Of a stretch of 64,000 nt of DNA, positions 34,701 to 46,387 are shown one piece after another. Source of the DNA: Saussurea involucrata (lineage: Eukaryota > Streptophyta > Magnoliopsida > Asterales > Asteraceae); assembly GCA_033807775.1 (NCBI GenBank), contig CM066326.1, positions 49,591,617 through 49,655,616 of the forward strand, read 5' to 3'. Position numbers and translations under genes: made by a program. The number at the start of each line of letters is the position of its first letter. Within the stretch, counting starts at the first letter, position 1. The notes beneath the pieces are model-generated. The model was not told where the DNA came from and did no database searches. It worked only from the letters and a program-made list of their open reading frames with translations.

Positions 34701-35755
34701 TCCTTTGTTTTCTTGATCCTTTTAGAACCAAGTGGGGTAGATGAATGTTTCCTTTTCTTAGAAGGAGAGGATTTTGTGGCCAGGGTATCAGCGATGGGTA
34801 TTGTCGCTGAAGGGGCCACAGATTGAGAAGAAGAAGGGTTGAGAAGAGTCAAGAGTGTAGAAAGACGTACCTCATTCACCATTGGTTTGAAGTCGAGTAT
34901 CTTTGGGCCGACCTGAGAGAGTTTCAGGTCACCTTCAGTTGGGTAGCTCTCCTTCAGGCCATATTGGAAGATGGCGCTGATGAATCGGGGGTAAGGAACC
35001 CATGGAGGTCTGTCAGCGACGGTGTCCACCCTTAGAACTAGGTCATCATAGATAATCGATGCCCAGTCTATGTTGAGACCTTTCAGCAGTGCATACCCCA
35101 TTGCTTGCTGAGGTTTAGCGACTTGGTCAGAGGAGCCGCTCTTTGCAGTCATGCAGCTGATTAGATGAGCGAAGATGAAATTCATCTCGCTGGGCATTTT
35201 CGATTTCTTGATAATCGTCAGCTTCTTCTCGGCCTTTATGTCTCTGCCGATTTCCCATACATAGCCCATTGCATCGAAAAATGCAATGATGGCTTCCCTG
35301 TCTGAGTTTTTCTTGGGGTCAGGGAGGGGAACGAATGGTTTTTCCTTAGTAGCGATGGGAAGGCTGAGAGCTTTGCGAATAATGGCAGGGGTGATCTTCA
35401 TGGTGCCATATTCAATATCGCAGAGGATGCAATCGATTGTTTTGGAGGGGTCTTTGGCTGAAGGTAGTTGAGAGTGTCTGGCTGAGTACCAGAATTGTGA
35501 GAGCAAAAGCTGATGTGCAGGAGGTGTTATGGTCAGGGCTGTGGAGATGCAACAATTCTTTAGGAATTTCACAGCATCATCTAGATGTGTGACTTGCTTT
35601 GGAGGAGGAAACTCGAGAAGCGCATAGAGGTTGTTCACCTTAGTCCAATCCAGTTTGTCAAGGGCAAACTTGACTTGAGGAGCCTTTAGGATGTCCACTT
35701 CCTCAGAATCAGCGGAGATGTTCTCAGCGGTAGCAGGAATGTCAGACGATGCCAT
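31742..35755 (-). pseudogene. A2 ORF3, two exons, single 1-bp frameshift
   Basis: Best preserved ORF3 in the window. Exon 1 is 35755-33123, the intron 33122-32984 (139 bp) and exon 2 32983-31742 (413 codons). The first 780 or so codons are open. One base is missing near 33396 (GGATTCGTTTT, against GGATTCGGTTTT in A1), which shifts the acidic region into a Met/Lys-rich artefact. Corrected length is about 1291 aa. Contents as in A1: N-domain, NLS-like SKKRKHSSTPLGSKRIKK, coiled coil with repeated V-T-x-L/S-V-K-T-D segments, a duplicated KSAEDLS, acidic tract and C-domain with YWCEVRRDIKARHLKPL. Exon 2 reads open from the acceptor onward, supporting the splice. Confidence 0.82.
32984..33122 (-). 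other. Predicted intron inside A2 ORF3
   Basis: Donor CAG/GTACAC, acceptor CAGCTAG/TCC, phase 0 and 139 bp, as in A1. The sequence between is C/T-rich and contains stops in the ORF3 frame. Confidence 0.65.
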
Positions 35756-35759
35756 TTCT

Positions 35760-36347
35760 CTGTATTATCAGTTAAACCAAAGATGTTAACAAATAAGAAT
35801 TATCTTAATGTGGAAAGATTTTCCATTAAGATGGTTCAAATTTTATTCATTTCATTCAGACACAAATGTCTTAATGAAGATTAGGGTTTTTCTTGATTTT
35901 AAGAAACGAAATGTAAAACCCATTTATTCTTGTTATCCAGTTTTCTATGAAGAATTAGATTCTGGAAACGAATGAAGAACAAGTTTAAGATTTTCGCATT
36001 TAAACTTGAAGAACAACCATGAAATGGTTGTGTTCATAAAACCATGAAAGAAAGGGATTTTATTTTAAGAAGTTCTTTTGTTTGATCTTGTTAAAACAAG
36101 GAAAAGATCGGAAACAAGTTATACGCATTTGGTAATAAATAAGAACATATTAACCTTGATGTTTGATGAAGAAGATGATGAACAGTTCTTGAAGTTTTTG
36201 AAAGCACAAATGCAACAGTGAATTCTTTCTTGCGGAGGAAGATTGATCGCGTAAAAAAAAATATAAACTACGAGTTTGTTTATATAGAGAGATTAGAGAG
36301 TGAAAATCTTGAGCGGGAAAAGATTTTCATCATGACACGGACACGTG
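35760..36347 (-). promoter_or_regulatory. ORF3 promoter and leader of A2
   Basis: G-box CACGTG at 36342-36347, TATATAAAC TATA box at 36278-36286, possible leader donor at 36154 and acceptor at 35760-35762 just before the ATG. These elements match A1 although other nearby bases differ. Confidence 0.58.
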
Positions 36348-36745
36348 TTTGCATTTGATTGGAAGTTCGAACGAGACGTGCAAACGTGTGTCAGGAAGAG
36401 AAAACGTGCCGGGGTTTATCCGTTGCAATGACGTCACAACTGTCCTTTCATATTCTTTTAGGATGTCTCTGAGGTTTTGAAAAACTCAGGAACTTTTTTA
36501 TAAACATGAAGCACTGAATGAAAATATCAGTGATGGTTTTAAGAATTTTCAAAATATAGTTGTTAAGGAAGAGATATTCAGCGATGTATTTTGTTTTGAA
36601 ATCTTGCATTTTCATGCGATTGTCAGAGAGAGAAAACATACCTTGATATCAGCTTTAACCAAGTTTTATTCAGAGAGAAGATGATTGAATAGGTTATACA
36701 AGTTGATTTTATCCTATCGCTGATCAATGTGAACCGTTGAGGATT

Positions 36746-39700
36746 TTACCCTTCAAAGTTCAGCATTCCAAGCTCGCTGATGAGAAAGTTGAATCTTGTC
36801 TCATCAAGAGGTTTGGTAAATAAATCAGCTAACTGATAATCAGTTGGGATAAAATGAAGTTCTATATCACCATTCATCACATGATCTCTGATAAAATGAT
36901 ATCTGATTTCTATATGTTTGGTCTTTGAATGTAGTAATGGATTGTTTGCTATAGCGATGGCACTTGTGCTGTCGCAATAGATTGGAATTTTGGAGAGCTG
37001 AAGATCATAGTCTAGTAGCTGATTTCTCATCCACAAGACTTGAGAACAACAGCTTCCAGCAGCTACATATTCAGCTTCAGCTGTGGAAGTGGACACTGAA
37101 TTTTGCTTTTTACTTGTCCAACTTACCAGCTTTCCACCTAGGAGCTGACAGCCTCATGTGGTGCTTTTCCTATCCAAATTGCAACTTGCAAAATCACTAT
37201 CTGAATAGGCGATTAGATCAAACCCTGAGTCTTTGGGATACCAAAGACCTAGGTTCATAGTACCTTTAAGGTAACGAAAGATTCGACCTACAACGATCAT
37301 ATGAGATTCCTTAGGTTCAGATAGATATCGTGCACACAAACATGTTGCATACATAATATCGGGTCGGCTAGCTGTAAGATACAAGAGAGAGCCGATCATC
37401 CCACGGTACAGCGTGACATTAACAGGTATTCCCTTTGAATCCTTGTCAAGTGTCATCGGTGGTGCCATAGGGGTTTTCATAGCTGAACTATGAGTTAAAT
37501 CAAATTTCTTCAACATATCTTTAACATACTTTCCCTGATTGATAAAAGTTCCTTTTTCAGTTTGCTTAATCTGAAGACCAAGGAAATATGTTAGTTCACC
37601 CATCATGCTCATTTTATACTCATCTTTCATTCTATCAGCGAAACGAGTACAAAGCTCAGGGTTAGTAGAACCAAATATAATGTCATCAACATATATTTGA
37701 ACTAGAATGATATGACCTTTCACTTTTCTAAAAAATAGAGTTTTGTCAATCTTACCTCGCTCAAATTTTTCAATATGGAGATAAGTAGAAAGAGTGTCAT
37801 ACCATGCACGAGGAGCTTGCTTCAAGCCATAAAGTGCCTTATCCAGTTTATAAACATAACCTGGACGCTTAGAATCTGAGAATCCTGGAGGTTGTTCCAC
37901 ATACACTTCTTCATTCAGTTTTCCATTTAGAAACGCTGACTTAACATCCATCTGATGTACTTTGAAGTTTTTGTGTACAACATATGCTAAGAATAGACGA
38001 ATAGATTCAAGTCTTGCTACTGGAGCAAATGTTTCGTCATAATCTATACCTTCCTCTTGTCTGTATCCCTGAGAAACAAGACGAGCTTTGTTGCGGGTTA
38101 CAGTACCATGTTCGTCCAACTTGTTTCAATAGACCCATTTAGTGCCTATTACTGTTTTATCAGTTGGTCTCCGAACAAGTTTCCAAACTTTGTTTCTTTC
38201 GAATTCAGTCAGCTCTTCTTGCATTGCGCTAACCCAGTTTGGATCTTTGAGGGCGTCGTCTATTTTCTTTGGTTCAGTTAGAAAAATAAAGTTAACAAAT
38301 AAACAAATATTACCTGCACTTCGTCGAGTCTGAACACCAGCGTTTGGATCACCATGAATTTGATCAATTGGGTGATTTACGGTCCATCGCTGAGCCGGAG
38401 CATAAGTTGCTGACTCATCTTGAACTGGAGGAGCTGAAGATGAGGCTTCAGCTACTTCTGGAGTTTCAGTTAAGAGAGGAATACTTGCATTTGTCATTTC
38501 ATTTACTGATTGCTGAGAGATAGATGGAATGTCTGAGGCATTTGGTTCAGCGGTAGGTATAGTGTTTATAGGAACAGCTGAGACCCATGATGTTTCAGCT
38601 TCACTATTCTGCATGTTTGGAATGATAGAACTATCATCTTCTACTGGATGAGCATGAGGAGTGGGAATATCTTCTGAATCACCAAGATGAGAAAACATCC
38701 ATTGATTCAGTTCTTCAGTATCAGCGGACGGTTTAGAGTTCGCTGAACGGGATTCGTCAAACGTGACGTGAATAGTTTCTTCTACGGTTTGTCTTCTACG
38801 ATTGAAGACTCTGAAGGCTTTGGAAACTGAGGAGTATCCAAGAAAGATTCCATCATCAGCCTTAGGATCAAACTTTCCAAGAGCATCTCTGTTGTTCAGT
38901 ATGAAACACTGACATCCAAAGATGTGAAGAAAGCTGATTGAAGGCTTTCTCCCATGAAAGAGTTCATAGGCTGTCTTTTTGAATCTTTTAACTATCAGCG
39001 ACCTATTTTGCGTAAAACAAGCAGTGTTGACAGCTTCTGCCCAAAACTGAGTAGGCAGGTGAGAATCGCTGAGCATTGAACGTGTAACTTCAATAATTGT
39101 TCGATTTCTTCTTTCAGCGACTCCATTTTGTTACGGTGTTCTCACTGAAGAGAAGTTGTGAGAAATACCCTTACTCTCAAGGAAGGAAACAAGAGAACTA
39201 TTTTTGAATTCAGTCCCATGATCACTCCTTATTGAGCGAACAGTCACATTGTTCAGGGTTTCCATCTTCCGAACAAAGTTGGTGAGTTCTTCAGGGGTGT
39301 CACTCTTAGAACGGAGAAACATTACCCAAGTGAAGCGAGAGAATTCATCAACTATGACCAGCGTATATTTCTTTCCAGCGATGGATTGTTTGTTAACAGG
39401 GCCAAACAAATCCATATGGAGTAGTTGTAGAGGAGATGATACTGAAGAAACTTGCTTTGTTTTAAAGCTTGCTTTGGTCTGCTTCCCTTTTTCACACGCT
39501 GAACATAAAGACTCTTTGGCGTATGAATGCTGAGGTAGACCAATGACTAACTCTTTTGAAGAAAGAGTGTTCAGTGTCTTGAAATTTAGATGAGATAGCT
39601 TCTTATGCCATAGCCAGTTGACATCAGATGAGGCCTTTGAGAAGAAACAGGAGTTCTCAGTGGTTGTTGAGTCCATGTTTATTACATAAACATTTTCCAA

Positions 39701-40021
39701 ACGATAACCGCTGAGAGCTATCTTCTCCTTTTTGTCAGCGACAAAGCAGGATTCCTTAGTAAAGATTACTTTGTTATCCAAGTCGCAAAGCTGACTGATG
39801 CTTAGAAGATTATGCTTCAGCCCTTCAATATATGCGACTCTTCTGAAGGAGGTTGTACCATTTGAAAGTACACCATACCCTCGGGTATGTCCTTTTCCAT
39901 TTCCACCGAAAGTTACAGAGGGACCCTTCTCTTCCTTGTATTCAACGAGCAGGCTTTTCTTTCCAGTCATGTGTCTAGAGCATCCGCTATCGAGATACCA
40001 GATACCCTTCTTAACCTGCAA
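36746..40021 (-). pseudogene. pol: A2 pol (PR-IN-RT-RH), four stops
   Basis: Same architecture as A1 pol: protease LDSGCSRHMTG at the start (40021), integrase, RT with intact YVDDIIFGS, RNase H to the end (GMLNFEG). In-frame stops: TAA 39131-39133 (A1 reads Gln, in RTPQQNG of the integrase), TGA 38126-38128 (A1 reads Arg, after GTKWVY), and TGA 37154-37156 (A1 reads Gly, in RNase H). A methionine replaces valine at STSTAEAEY. With the gag stop there are four inactivating stops, none shared with A1. It opens in frame 12 bases after the gag TAA, as in A1. Confidence 0.93.
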
Positions 40022-40033
40022 TACAAAGAAATA

Positions 40034-42451
40034 TTAGTTTTTCTTGGATACCCACTTGACCATGTATACACATTTGTCAGTGGAAGTAGTTGGAATGGAA
40101 GATTCAGCAGTCTTCGCAGCATTTGAAGATTCAGCTTTGTCTTTCTTCACTTTGGTTAATTTCTTAACCTCAGTGGTAGGATTCACCTTGACCTGATTTG
40201 CACCAGGGTTGGTCTTCTTTGCCTTGGGGGCAATCTTCACCTTAGCTATCTTTTCAGCTTTGGTGGCTGTGGGACACTTACTAGCAATATGATCGGCAAG
40301 TCCACAGTGATAACATTTCCTATAACTAAAAGTAGTTCTAGGACCATTTGAATGTTGAGCTTTTAATTTAGAATTAGAAGTGCCAACACCAAGTAAGCTA
40401 TTGGTTTTAGAAATGGGACGAACATTCAGTTCTTCAGATTTTTTACCAAGGACATCCACTCTGAGTCTAGGAGTAGATCACTGAATAGATCCAGAGATCT
40501 GCTTCCTTGATCCAGAGGGATGAGCCACTGAAGCTTTAGAAGCATTCAGCTTTGGTACTAAGGTACCCTTCTGAGGATTCTGGTAAATAACAATTCCTTT
40601 ACCTTTGTCTTTAGAGACAGAGGTAGGTTTTGAATAAACCATTTTCTCCTTGCCTTTTGAGGAGGTAGGAGTTTCCTCAGGGATTGGTGTAACGGACGAG
40701 GAGCACTGAGAAGATGAAGTATCAGCGACTGAGGATACGAACGTTCCAAATTTAAGCATTGAACGCTCAGTGGTTGGTTTTGGAGTATCATATTTGTAAC
40801 CCAAACCACGTTTATCACTCAGGGGAATCTGAGACTTTATTATCTCAGTGATCTTTGTTGAAGAATTACACCATCTTTCAACAGTAGCTTTTTCAGCTTT
40901 TAATGCAGCGATAGCTTCTGCTCGTTCGATTTTGACTAGCTGATTTAAATATACTTGATCTTTAAAATCTTCTTCAATTTTAGAAAGCTTTTCTATTTGA
41001 AGGTGGCAGTTTTTAAGCTTTTCAGCGAGATCAAGGTTTTGGTTTTCAACCACAGTTTTGCCGTTCATGGCTTCGTATAAACTTCTAGTCAAGAGATCGA
41101 TCTTACGGAGACTATCAGCTTCATCAATATTTGCAAAATTGGTAAAGAAAGAAGGTGATACCTGAATAGCATAGGTTGAAGTGGAGGGAATGTCTGAGCT
41201 TTCTTCCTCTTCTTCAATCTTGGCCATGAGACATAGATTTGCTTCATCATCTTCAGAGTAAGATGATGATGCTTCTTCATCAGAAGCAACCCAATCATAG
41301 TCAGCCATCAGGCCTTTATTCTTCTTCTTAAAGCTTTTCAGCTTAGCATATTTTTCTTTCAGCTTTGAATATTTGTCATCTTTATTCCTTGGAACAAAGG
41401 GTTTCTTTGTAAAAGCTGAGGGTCTAGAAACTTTCTTAGACCTGCACTCGTTAGCGAAATGTCCTGTCTTTTCGCAGTTAAAACAAGTAGCAGTAGCCTT
41501 ATCAACAAAAGCTGATGATCTAGGCTTGTCAGTTATGGAAAGAGGTTTGTTCTTTCTAAACATTTTCTTTTTGGCAAATCTCCTGAACTTCTTAGTTAGG
41601 AGAGCCAAAGATTCATCATTATCTGAATAATCAGAATCTGATGACCTTTCAGAGTTACTCTCTAACTCAGTGATAGTGACCGAGGGTCGCTGAGTAGAAG
41701 GTTCCTCTGAGATTAAAGCAACAGGGATGCTTTTGGAATCTTTTACAAGATTCTTCTTAAGATGGCTCGATTGCTCATGATTCAGCAACGTGCCATATAA
41801 GGTTGAAAGGGTCATTGATTTTAGATCATTTGACAGCTTGAGACACATAGCATAATTGTCCCAGCTTTCAGGTAAACATTCTAGAAACATTGTCAGTACT
41901 TCAAAGTTAGAATATTCCTTACCAACAGTTTTCAGATCTATAATTAAACAATTAAAACGTTGGTGAACTTCAGAGAGAGATTCATTCTTACCAGAAATGA
42001 AGCTTTCGTATTGTCTTACCAGGTTGATCTTTCTTGAGTCCTGGACTTCAGACGTTCCTTCATACTGAACACATATTGTGTCCCACATGGCTTTTGATGT
42101 TTTCAGATTCATGACGGAATGGTAGACTTCGTCAGGAAGAGCCATGGATAGTATGGATCTGGCTTTTGTATCTATAGCCACTTTCTTCTTATCTTCGTCA
42201 GTCCATTGAAAGATTTCCTTAGGTACCAGCCTTTCTGGAATAGCAGGTCTATTCTCAGCGGCTGGAACAGCAGCATCAATTCTTACAGGGATGAATGGAC
42301 CATTCTCGAGATAGTAAGGCATAGTAGGGTCTACACCTTCTAAGAAGAGTGTCATCCTATTTTTCCATAAGTTGAAGTTATCTTTGGAAAATCTAAGGGG
42401 TTTAGCAAGAGAAGCATTGTCTATATAATTTGCGTTTGTGTTGGTGGCTAT
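40034..42451 (-). pseudogene. gag: A2 gag, start codon lost and one internal stop
   Basis: The A1 start ATG is ATA here (42449-42451). The frame stays open from there, the next Met being at 42355. TGA at 40478-40480 (Arg in A1) cuts the protein before the second zinc knuckle; the rest (to 40034) still encodes CYHCGLADHIASKC and the WVSKKN end (A1 WVPKKN). The first knuckle CFNCEKTGHFANEC and the coiled coil are intact. Otherwise it differs from A1 Gag by scattered substitutions. Confidence 0.93.
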
Positions 42452-42517
42452 TTTCAGATAATAGCAAGGAAGAGAAATATCTTAGATTAGATCTTGTTTA
42501 TGAGATTAAACAAATCT

Positions 42518-42529
42518 GCTCTGATACCA
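42518..42529 (-). other. Primer-binding site of A2
   Basis: TGGTATCAGAGC on the minus strand, next to the LTR at 42532. Confidence 0.93.
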
Positions 42530-42531
42530 CT

Positions 42532-43495
42532 TGTTGGTACCGAAGGCCTATACAAGTTTGTAGAAGGGGGGGTTGAATACAAACACACAGATTTTACTTT
42601 TCTAAATTGTTTATTGATAAATCATTAACAATTTACAGCTTGTTGCGGAAACAAGATTAAGGATAAACCTAAATCTAAACAAGTTGGAACACTAAGGTTT
42701 CTTGCACTAAGAGAGATAAGGAAATTACTAATAATAACCTATCTTGAGATAAGAGATTGAACTTGTCCAGAGTTAGCAAGTTACTTCAAATGAAGTGGGT
42801 TCATCTTTTTATATACTGCATGCATTTAATGCAAGTCAGTATACACTTTACACGTGTCATCAGCTGGTTGGTTGCATGTCATTGACCTTGGTTGACAACC
42901 TTAGTAGCCGCATGGATGCACAGTGTAGTATCAGAGTGGTTGTACGATTTCAGACAGTCGGAGGTTCTTTTCTGACATTTCGTACGGAGTCGTGCAAGGG
43001 GGGTTAAGACAAAAGTACTTTGTACGGAGGACTTCATGATCAGCTTTTCGTTGATTCAGCGATTATCATTTTCTATTCAGCGAATGATAAAGTTCAGCGA
43101 TAGCTAAAGTCTTGTACTTGATACTTCACGTTGAGTGGACAAATCTGAGTCTTCGCTGATCCGCATCAGTTCATTAGGAGACTTGTCGCTGGTTCATTGA
43201 GCTTGATCTTCGACTTCAGCGTAGAACCTTTGTTGACGTGAAACTTGTCTTCAGGGATCATAAGTAAACATCTAACTTATCAGCGATCATCATAATGACT
43301 GAACAGACTCATAGCATTAATGGTGAACAGTGTTCACTGAATGTTTAATTTAAAGAGCGAGTGTTCCTATCAGCGGTACTGTAAGATCTTAGTACTTATC
43401 AGCGATAGTGAAACTCTGATACATATTGTTTACTTACAATTTTCACTAAGTATAAGAGAGGGTCATTATCAAATCACTGAGGGTTTGGATCAACA
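42532..43495 (-). repeat. 5' LTR of A2, 964 bp
   Basis: Family A LTR; TG...CA ends, TATA box on the minus strand, short G-run compared with A1. TSD CCTTC follows. Confidence 0.95.
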
Positions 43496-43500
43496 CCTTC
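43496..43500. repeat. Target-site duplication CCTTC (right copy) of A2
   Basis: Pairs with 30509-30513. Confidence 0.95.
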
Positions 43501-43880
43501 TTACAACATAACAAACATGCTGTTTCATATAGGCAATCAAACATGCAGTATCATAACATATCATGCGCAAAGATAATAGCATACTGATCAACTCATTTTC
43601 AGTTAGGAAAACTCACCTGTTGTCCTTGCTTCAGCCTTCTCACTTATGCCTCGGATCTCTAAGTCGAACACCTACGATTACAACGGGAGTAATAAGTCAC
43701 TCGAACATCCCTTGAGATCTACTCTCACTCTCACTCAAGCCGCTGCTTAACTCATATCGCAAAGAAATCAAATTTCTTTATAAGCTGAAGTTAACAGACA
43801 CATGAGCGTGTATCCAAATAGCACAATACGGGTAGCACGTCCGAATACTGACTTTCCGGATAGCAGTTGTGATGACTTGA
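43501..43880. other. Flank of A2: continuation of the interrupted LTR-like sequence, then boundary with B2
   Basis: Non-coding sequence continuous with 30508 once A2 is removed. Somewhere between about 43795 and 43880 it meets the B2 ORF3, which loses similarity to B1 ORF3 near 43880. I cannot place the exact boundary. Confidence 0.4.
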
Positions 43881-44149
43881 GCATAGAGCCACACCTGGTA
43901 TACAGAGAGCACTGGAACGTCGGTTGTAGCAGTGAGGGCCTCACGGAGAGGGTGACGCATTAAGATATCCACAATCACTCGGTGTTGTGGTTGTGGTCGA
44001 AACTGAGCGGGGTCCAGGTGATGATTGTTTGGCTCTATCTCAGTGCCATGGTCAGGGTCGACCAAAGCGTTATCAGCTGCCTCATCTATAAATTCCTCTT
44101 GAGGAGGATTTTGCTCTTCCAGAATTTGTTGTTGAGCTTGATCCGCCAT
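43880..44149 (-). pseudogene. B2 ORF3, N-terminal fragment
   Basis: ATG at 44147-44149 (MADQAQQQ). The frame matches B1 ORF3 (EEFIDEAADNALV, NNHHLDPAQFRP, HPLREALTATTDV, VYQVW) and then diverges near 43880, where it runs into unrelated sequence. About 90 codons of a roughly 1300-codon gene remain. Confidence 0.82.
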
Positions 44150-44156
44150 TGAATAT

Positions 44157-44884
44157 CTGTAACAAAACACAAGTTAGTAATGAAAGCGGATAAACAAGTT
44201 CCGGTGCGTACCTTTGCAGAAAGTGGCTCAATCTGAGATAGATTGAGGACTGGCAGTAAGAGAATAGGTACAGAAGTGACAAACTCAGAGGTGTCCGGAC
44301 ATAATTATGTAAAAAACACAACTTTCCGGACAAGACATACTCTCCGGACAAAAGATATCCGGAAAGCAAAGGTTTCCGGATATGAAGAGAGTTTCTGGAC
44401 AGGGATAGGATTCTGGACAGATGGGATTCCGGATGACAAGGGTTTCCGGATAAGTAGAAGTCCGAACACATCAACAATCTGGTAGTTAAACTTATCGGAA
44501 ACCCTGAGGTTTCCGGACAACTAGATTTCCGGATATGGAGTGTTACCGGATAAAATATCTAGAACTATGAGGCTTCCCGGACAAAACATCATAACGTTGA
44601 TGGTTTCCGGACATGACGAATGTGTCCGGACGAGATTCCAAATCACCAATCAAGAAAAACAAAGTCCCAAACATGTGTGAAAGCAGTTACGGAGTGTCGA
44701 TATAAGCAGATAAACATACAGATTGGTCTAAATCTAACTATACTACAACGAAAGGACCCGAAGTCGTATGACCTTAAAGATGGGTTTCGGCAAAGTGCAA
44801 TCGACCAAATCTGTGGACGATGGGTGCATTCGAGTGCGTAAAACAGAACTAATAACGATCGAGATGAGAATGCGAGACACATAC
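44157..44884 (-). other. Predicted leader intron of B2 ORF3, 728 bp
   Basis: Donor CAG/GTATGT at 44884 and acceptor TTTTGTTACAG at 44157, seven bases before the ATG. It contains about 13 CCGG words (44280-44640). The exon before the donor (AAACCCTAAACCTCTCG) matches the B1 leader exon. Confidence 0.6.
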
Positions 44885-44998
44885 CTGATATTGGAGCGAG
44901 ATACGAGTGAAAATCGAGGTCTGATAGAGAATCCGAACGAGAGAAAAAATAGCGAGAGGTTTAGGGTTTTGATAGAATCCGGATAAATGAAAATGAAA

Positions 44999-45132
44999 GT
45001 CTCTGGACCCTTATGGGAATCTAACCGTTCAGCAAGAGATTGTATTTGATCAAAAGATTCTTGAGAAGTAGATTCACATACCTGGCTTGAGTTTGTCTTT
45101 TCTTCATCGGCAGGGGACATCTTCAATTGCAC
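44999..45132 (-). pseudogene. gag: B2 gag fragment
   Basis: About 40 codons (ADEEKTNSSQVCES, DQIQSLAERLDSHK) match B1 gag near 1700-1815. It is cut on the left, where ORF3 leader sequence begins, and probably on the right as well. Confidence 0.7.
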
Positions 45133-46091
45133 TAGAGTGATCGTCAGACGATGGTTCGATTCAAAGTGATAACCTAACGCAAGGCACTACGAGTGGTATC
45201 CTAACGCAGGTTCTACGACAGAATTGTACTAGTAACAGGTAAGTATTCAAAAGGAATGAACTTACCGGATAAGAATCCGGACAAGATGTCTGATCTGGAA
45301 GTGTCCGGATCAGATTAAGTGAAAATAGTTCAAAAATGCAGAAGTTTCCGGATAAATGAAAGAGTCCGGACAGCCTAAGGTTTCCGGGTAACAAAGGGTT
45401 ACCGGATACAATAGTTTCCGAACGATAAAGATAAAAACAATACTTACCGGATGATTGGAGTTTCCGGATGACGAGCTTCCCGGATGGGGTACTTACCGGA
45501 TGAACTGGTCCGGAAAGAATCGGATTGACCGGAAACTTCGAGTTGTCCGAGTAAAATAGGTTACCGGAAACTTTGAGTTGTCCGGATAAATTATTTGACC
45601 GGAAACTTTGGGTTTCCGGAACAATGTACCCGGAAAGATTAGACGTACCCGGAAAGAGTTAGCGATTGTCAGGACACCGTGGCTGAAGTATCCGGAAACT
45701 ACGGCTGGAAGTTTCAAATCGATTGGGAATCGACTAGGGTTGCTCAAAAACGTTCCTAAAAGATTAGAAACTCGACGAAACACAAAAATAACACTACCTA
45801 AATCGATTTCACAGCAAAAACAACAAGTTTTGATGGTTAAAAATTCGATTTTGACCAAGAACACACTCAAAACTTTTGAACTTTAATTTTGCTTAAACAC
45901 ACTCAAATGATCGAAATAGAGTACGAAAACTTGCAGAATCACTAATAACAATGATACTAACAATACCCAATCAACGAAATTGATCAATTTTAGCAGAATC
46001 AAAATATGGATTGACAACTTAGAACACAACCGTGAAAAAGAGAAAACTTACCAGAATTAAATATGAACACCTTGAATCGATCTGTCCGTCT
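45133..46091 (-). repeat. B2 leader with CCGG-word array and splice donor
   Basis: Non-coding. Between 45250 and 45690 there are about 20 CCGG words (TTCCGGA, TACCGGAT). Close to the PBS the minus strand has a strong donor, CTG/GTAAGTTTTC (intron start 46051), so the genomic RNA of family B may be spliced in its leader. Confidence 0.65.
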
Positions 46092-46103
46092 GCTCTGATA
46101 CTA
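46092..46103 (-). other. Primer-binding site of B2, one mismatch
   Basis: Reads TAGTATCAGAGC, one base off the initiator-Met tRNA complement, two bases from the LTR. Confidence 0.75.
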
Positions 46104-46105
46104 AT

Positions 46106-46387
46106 TGAGAGTTCCAGATCCGTGTAGCGAACGATAAGAAATCAATAAATAATAAACATAGGTTATGATTTCAACTGGTCATCCAATTTAACTTTCAACT
46201 TGAGAGAGTTTTACAATATGGAATATGAAAGCAAATGAACAACTAGCCTATTTTCTAAGGCTAACAAAGCATTATATATGGCGGGCCCGTGGTTAACAAG
46301 CCCACGGCCCGTTCACTAACTATGCTCAATTTAATCAATTACAAAGTAGACCCTTGAACTTTAATTCAACATAAATTGACCCTAACA
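46106..46387 (-). repeat. 5' LTR of B2, 282 bp
   Basis: On the minus strand it starts TGTTAGGGTC and ends GGAACTCTCA. It interrupts the C1 ORF3 frame, which runs on into the LTR and stops at 46335. Right flank GTATT; the left duplication is lost. Confidence 0.85.

Larger units (their letters stand above)
30514..43495 (-). mobile_element. A2: full-length family A retrotransposon, about 13 kb
   Basis: Minus-strand copy with both LTRs (30514-31475 and 42532-43495), PPT, PBS, gag, pol, ORF3 promoter and ORF3, bounded by CCTTC. It is near-identical to A1 along its length and in the same orientation. The stops differ from those of A1, so each copy was inactivated independently. Confidence 0.96.
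43880..46387 (-). mobile_element. B2: deleted family B element inserted in C1 ORF3
   Basis: From right to left: 5' LTR (46106-46387), imperfect PBS (46092-46103), leader with a CCGG-word array, a short gag fragment (about 44999-45132), the ORF3 leader with its intron, and the first 90 or so codons of ORF3. Pol is absent: gag joins the ORF3 leader directly. The left end is lost at the boundary with the gypsy-like repeat. Confidence 0.82.

Noticed and set aside
44243..44485. Small frames in the CCGG-word arrays of B2 (also 45493-45886)
   Set aside because: Generated by repeats of TTCCGGA; the region is leader/intron sequence with no conserved protein.
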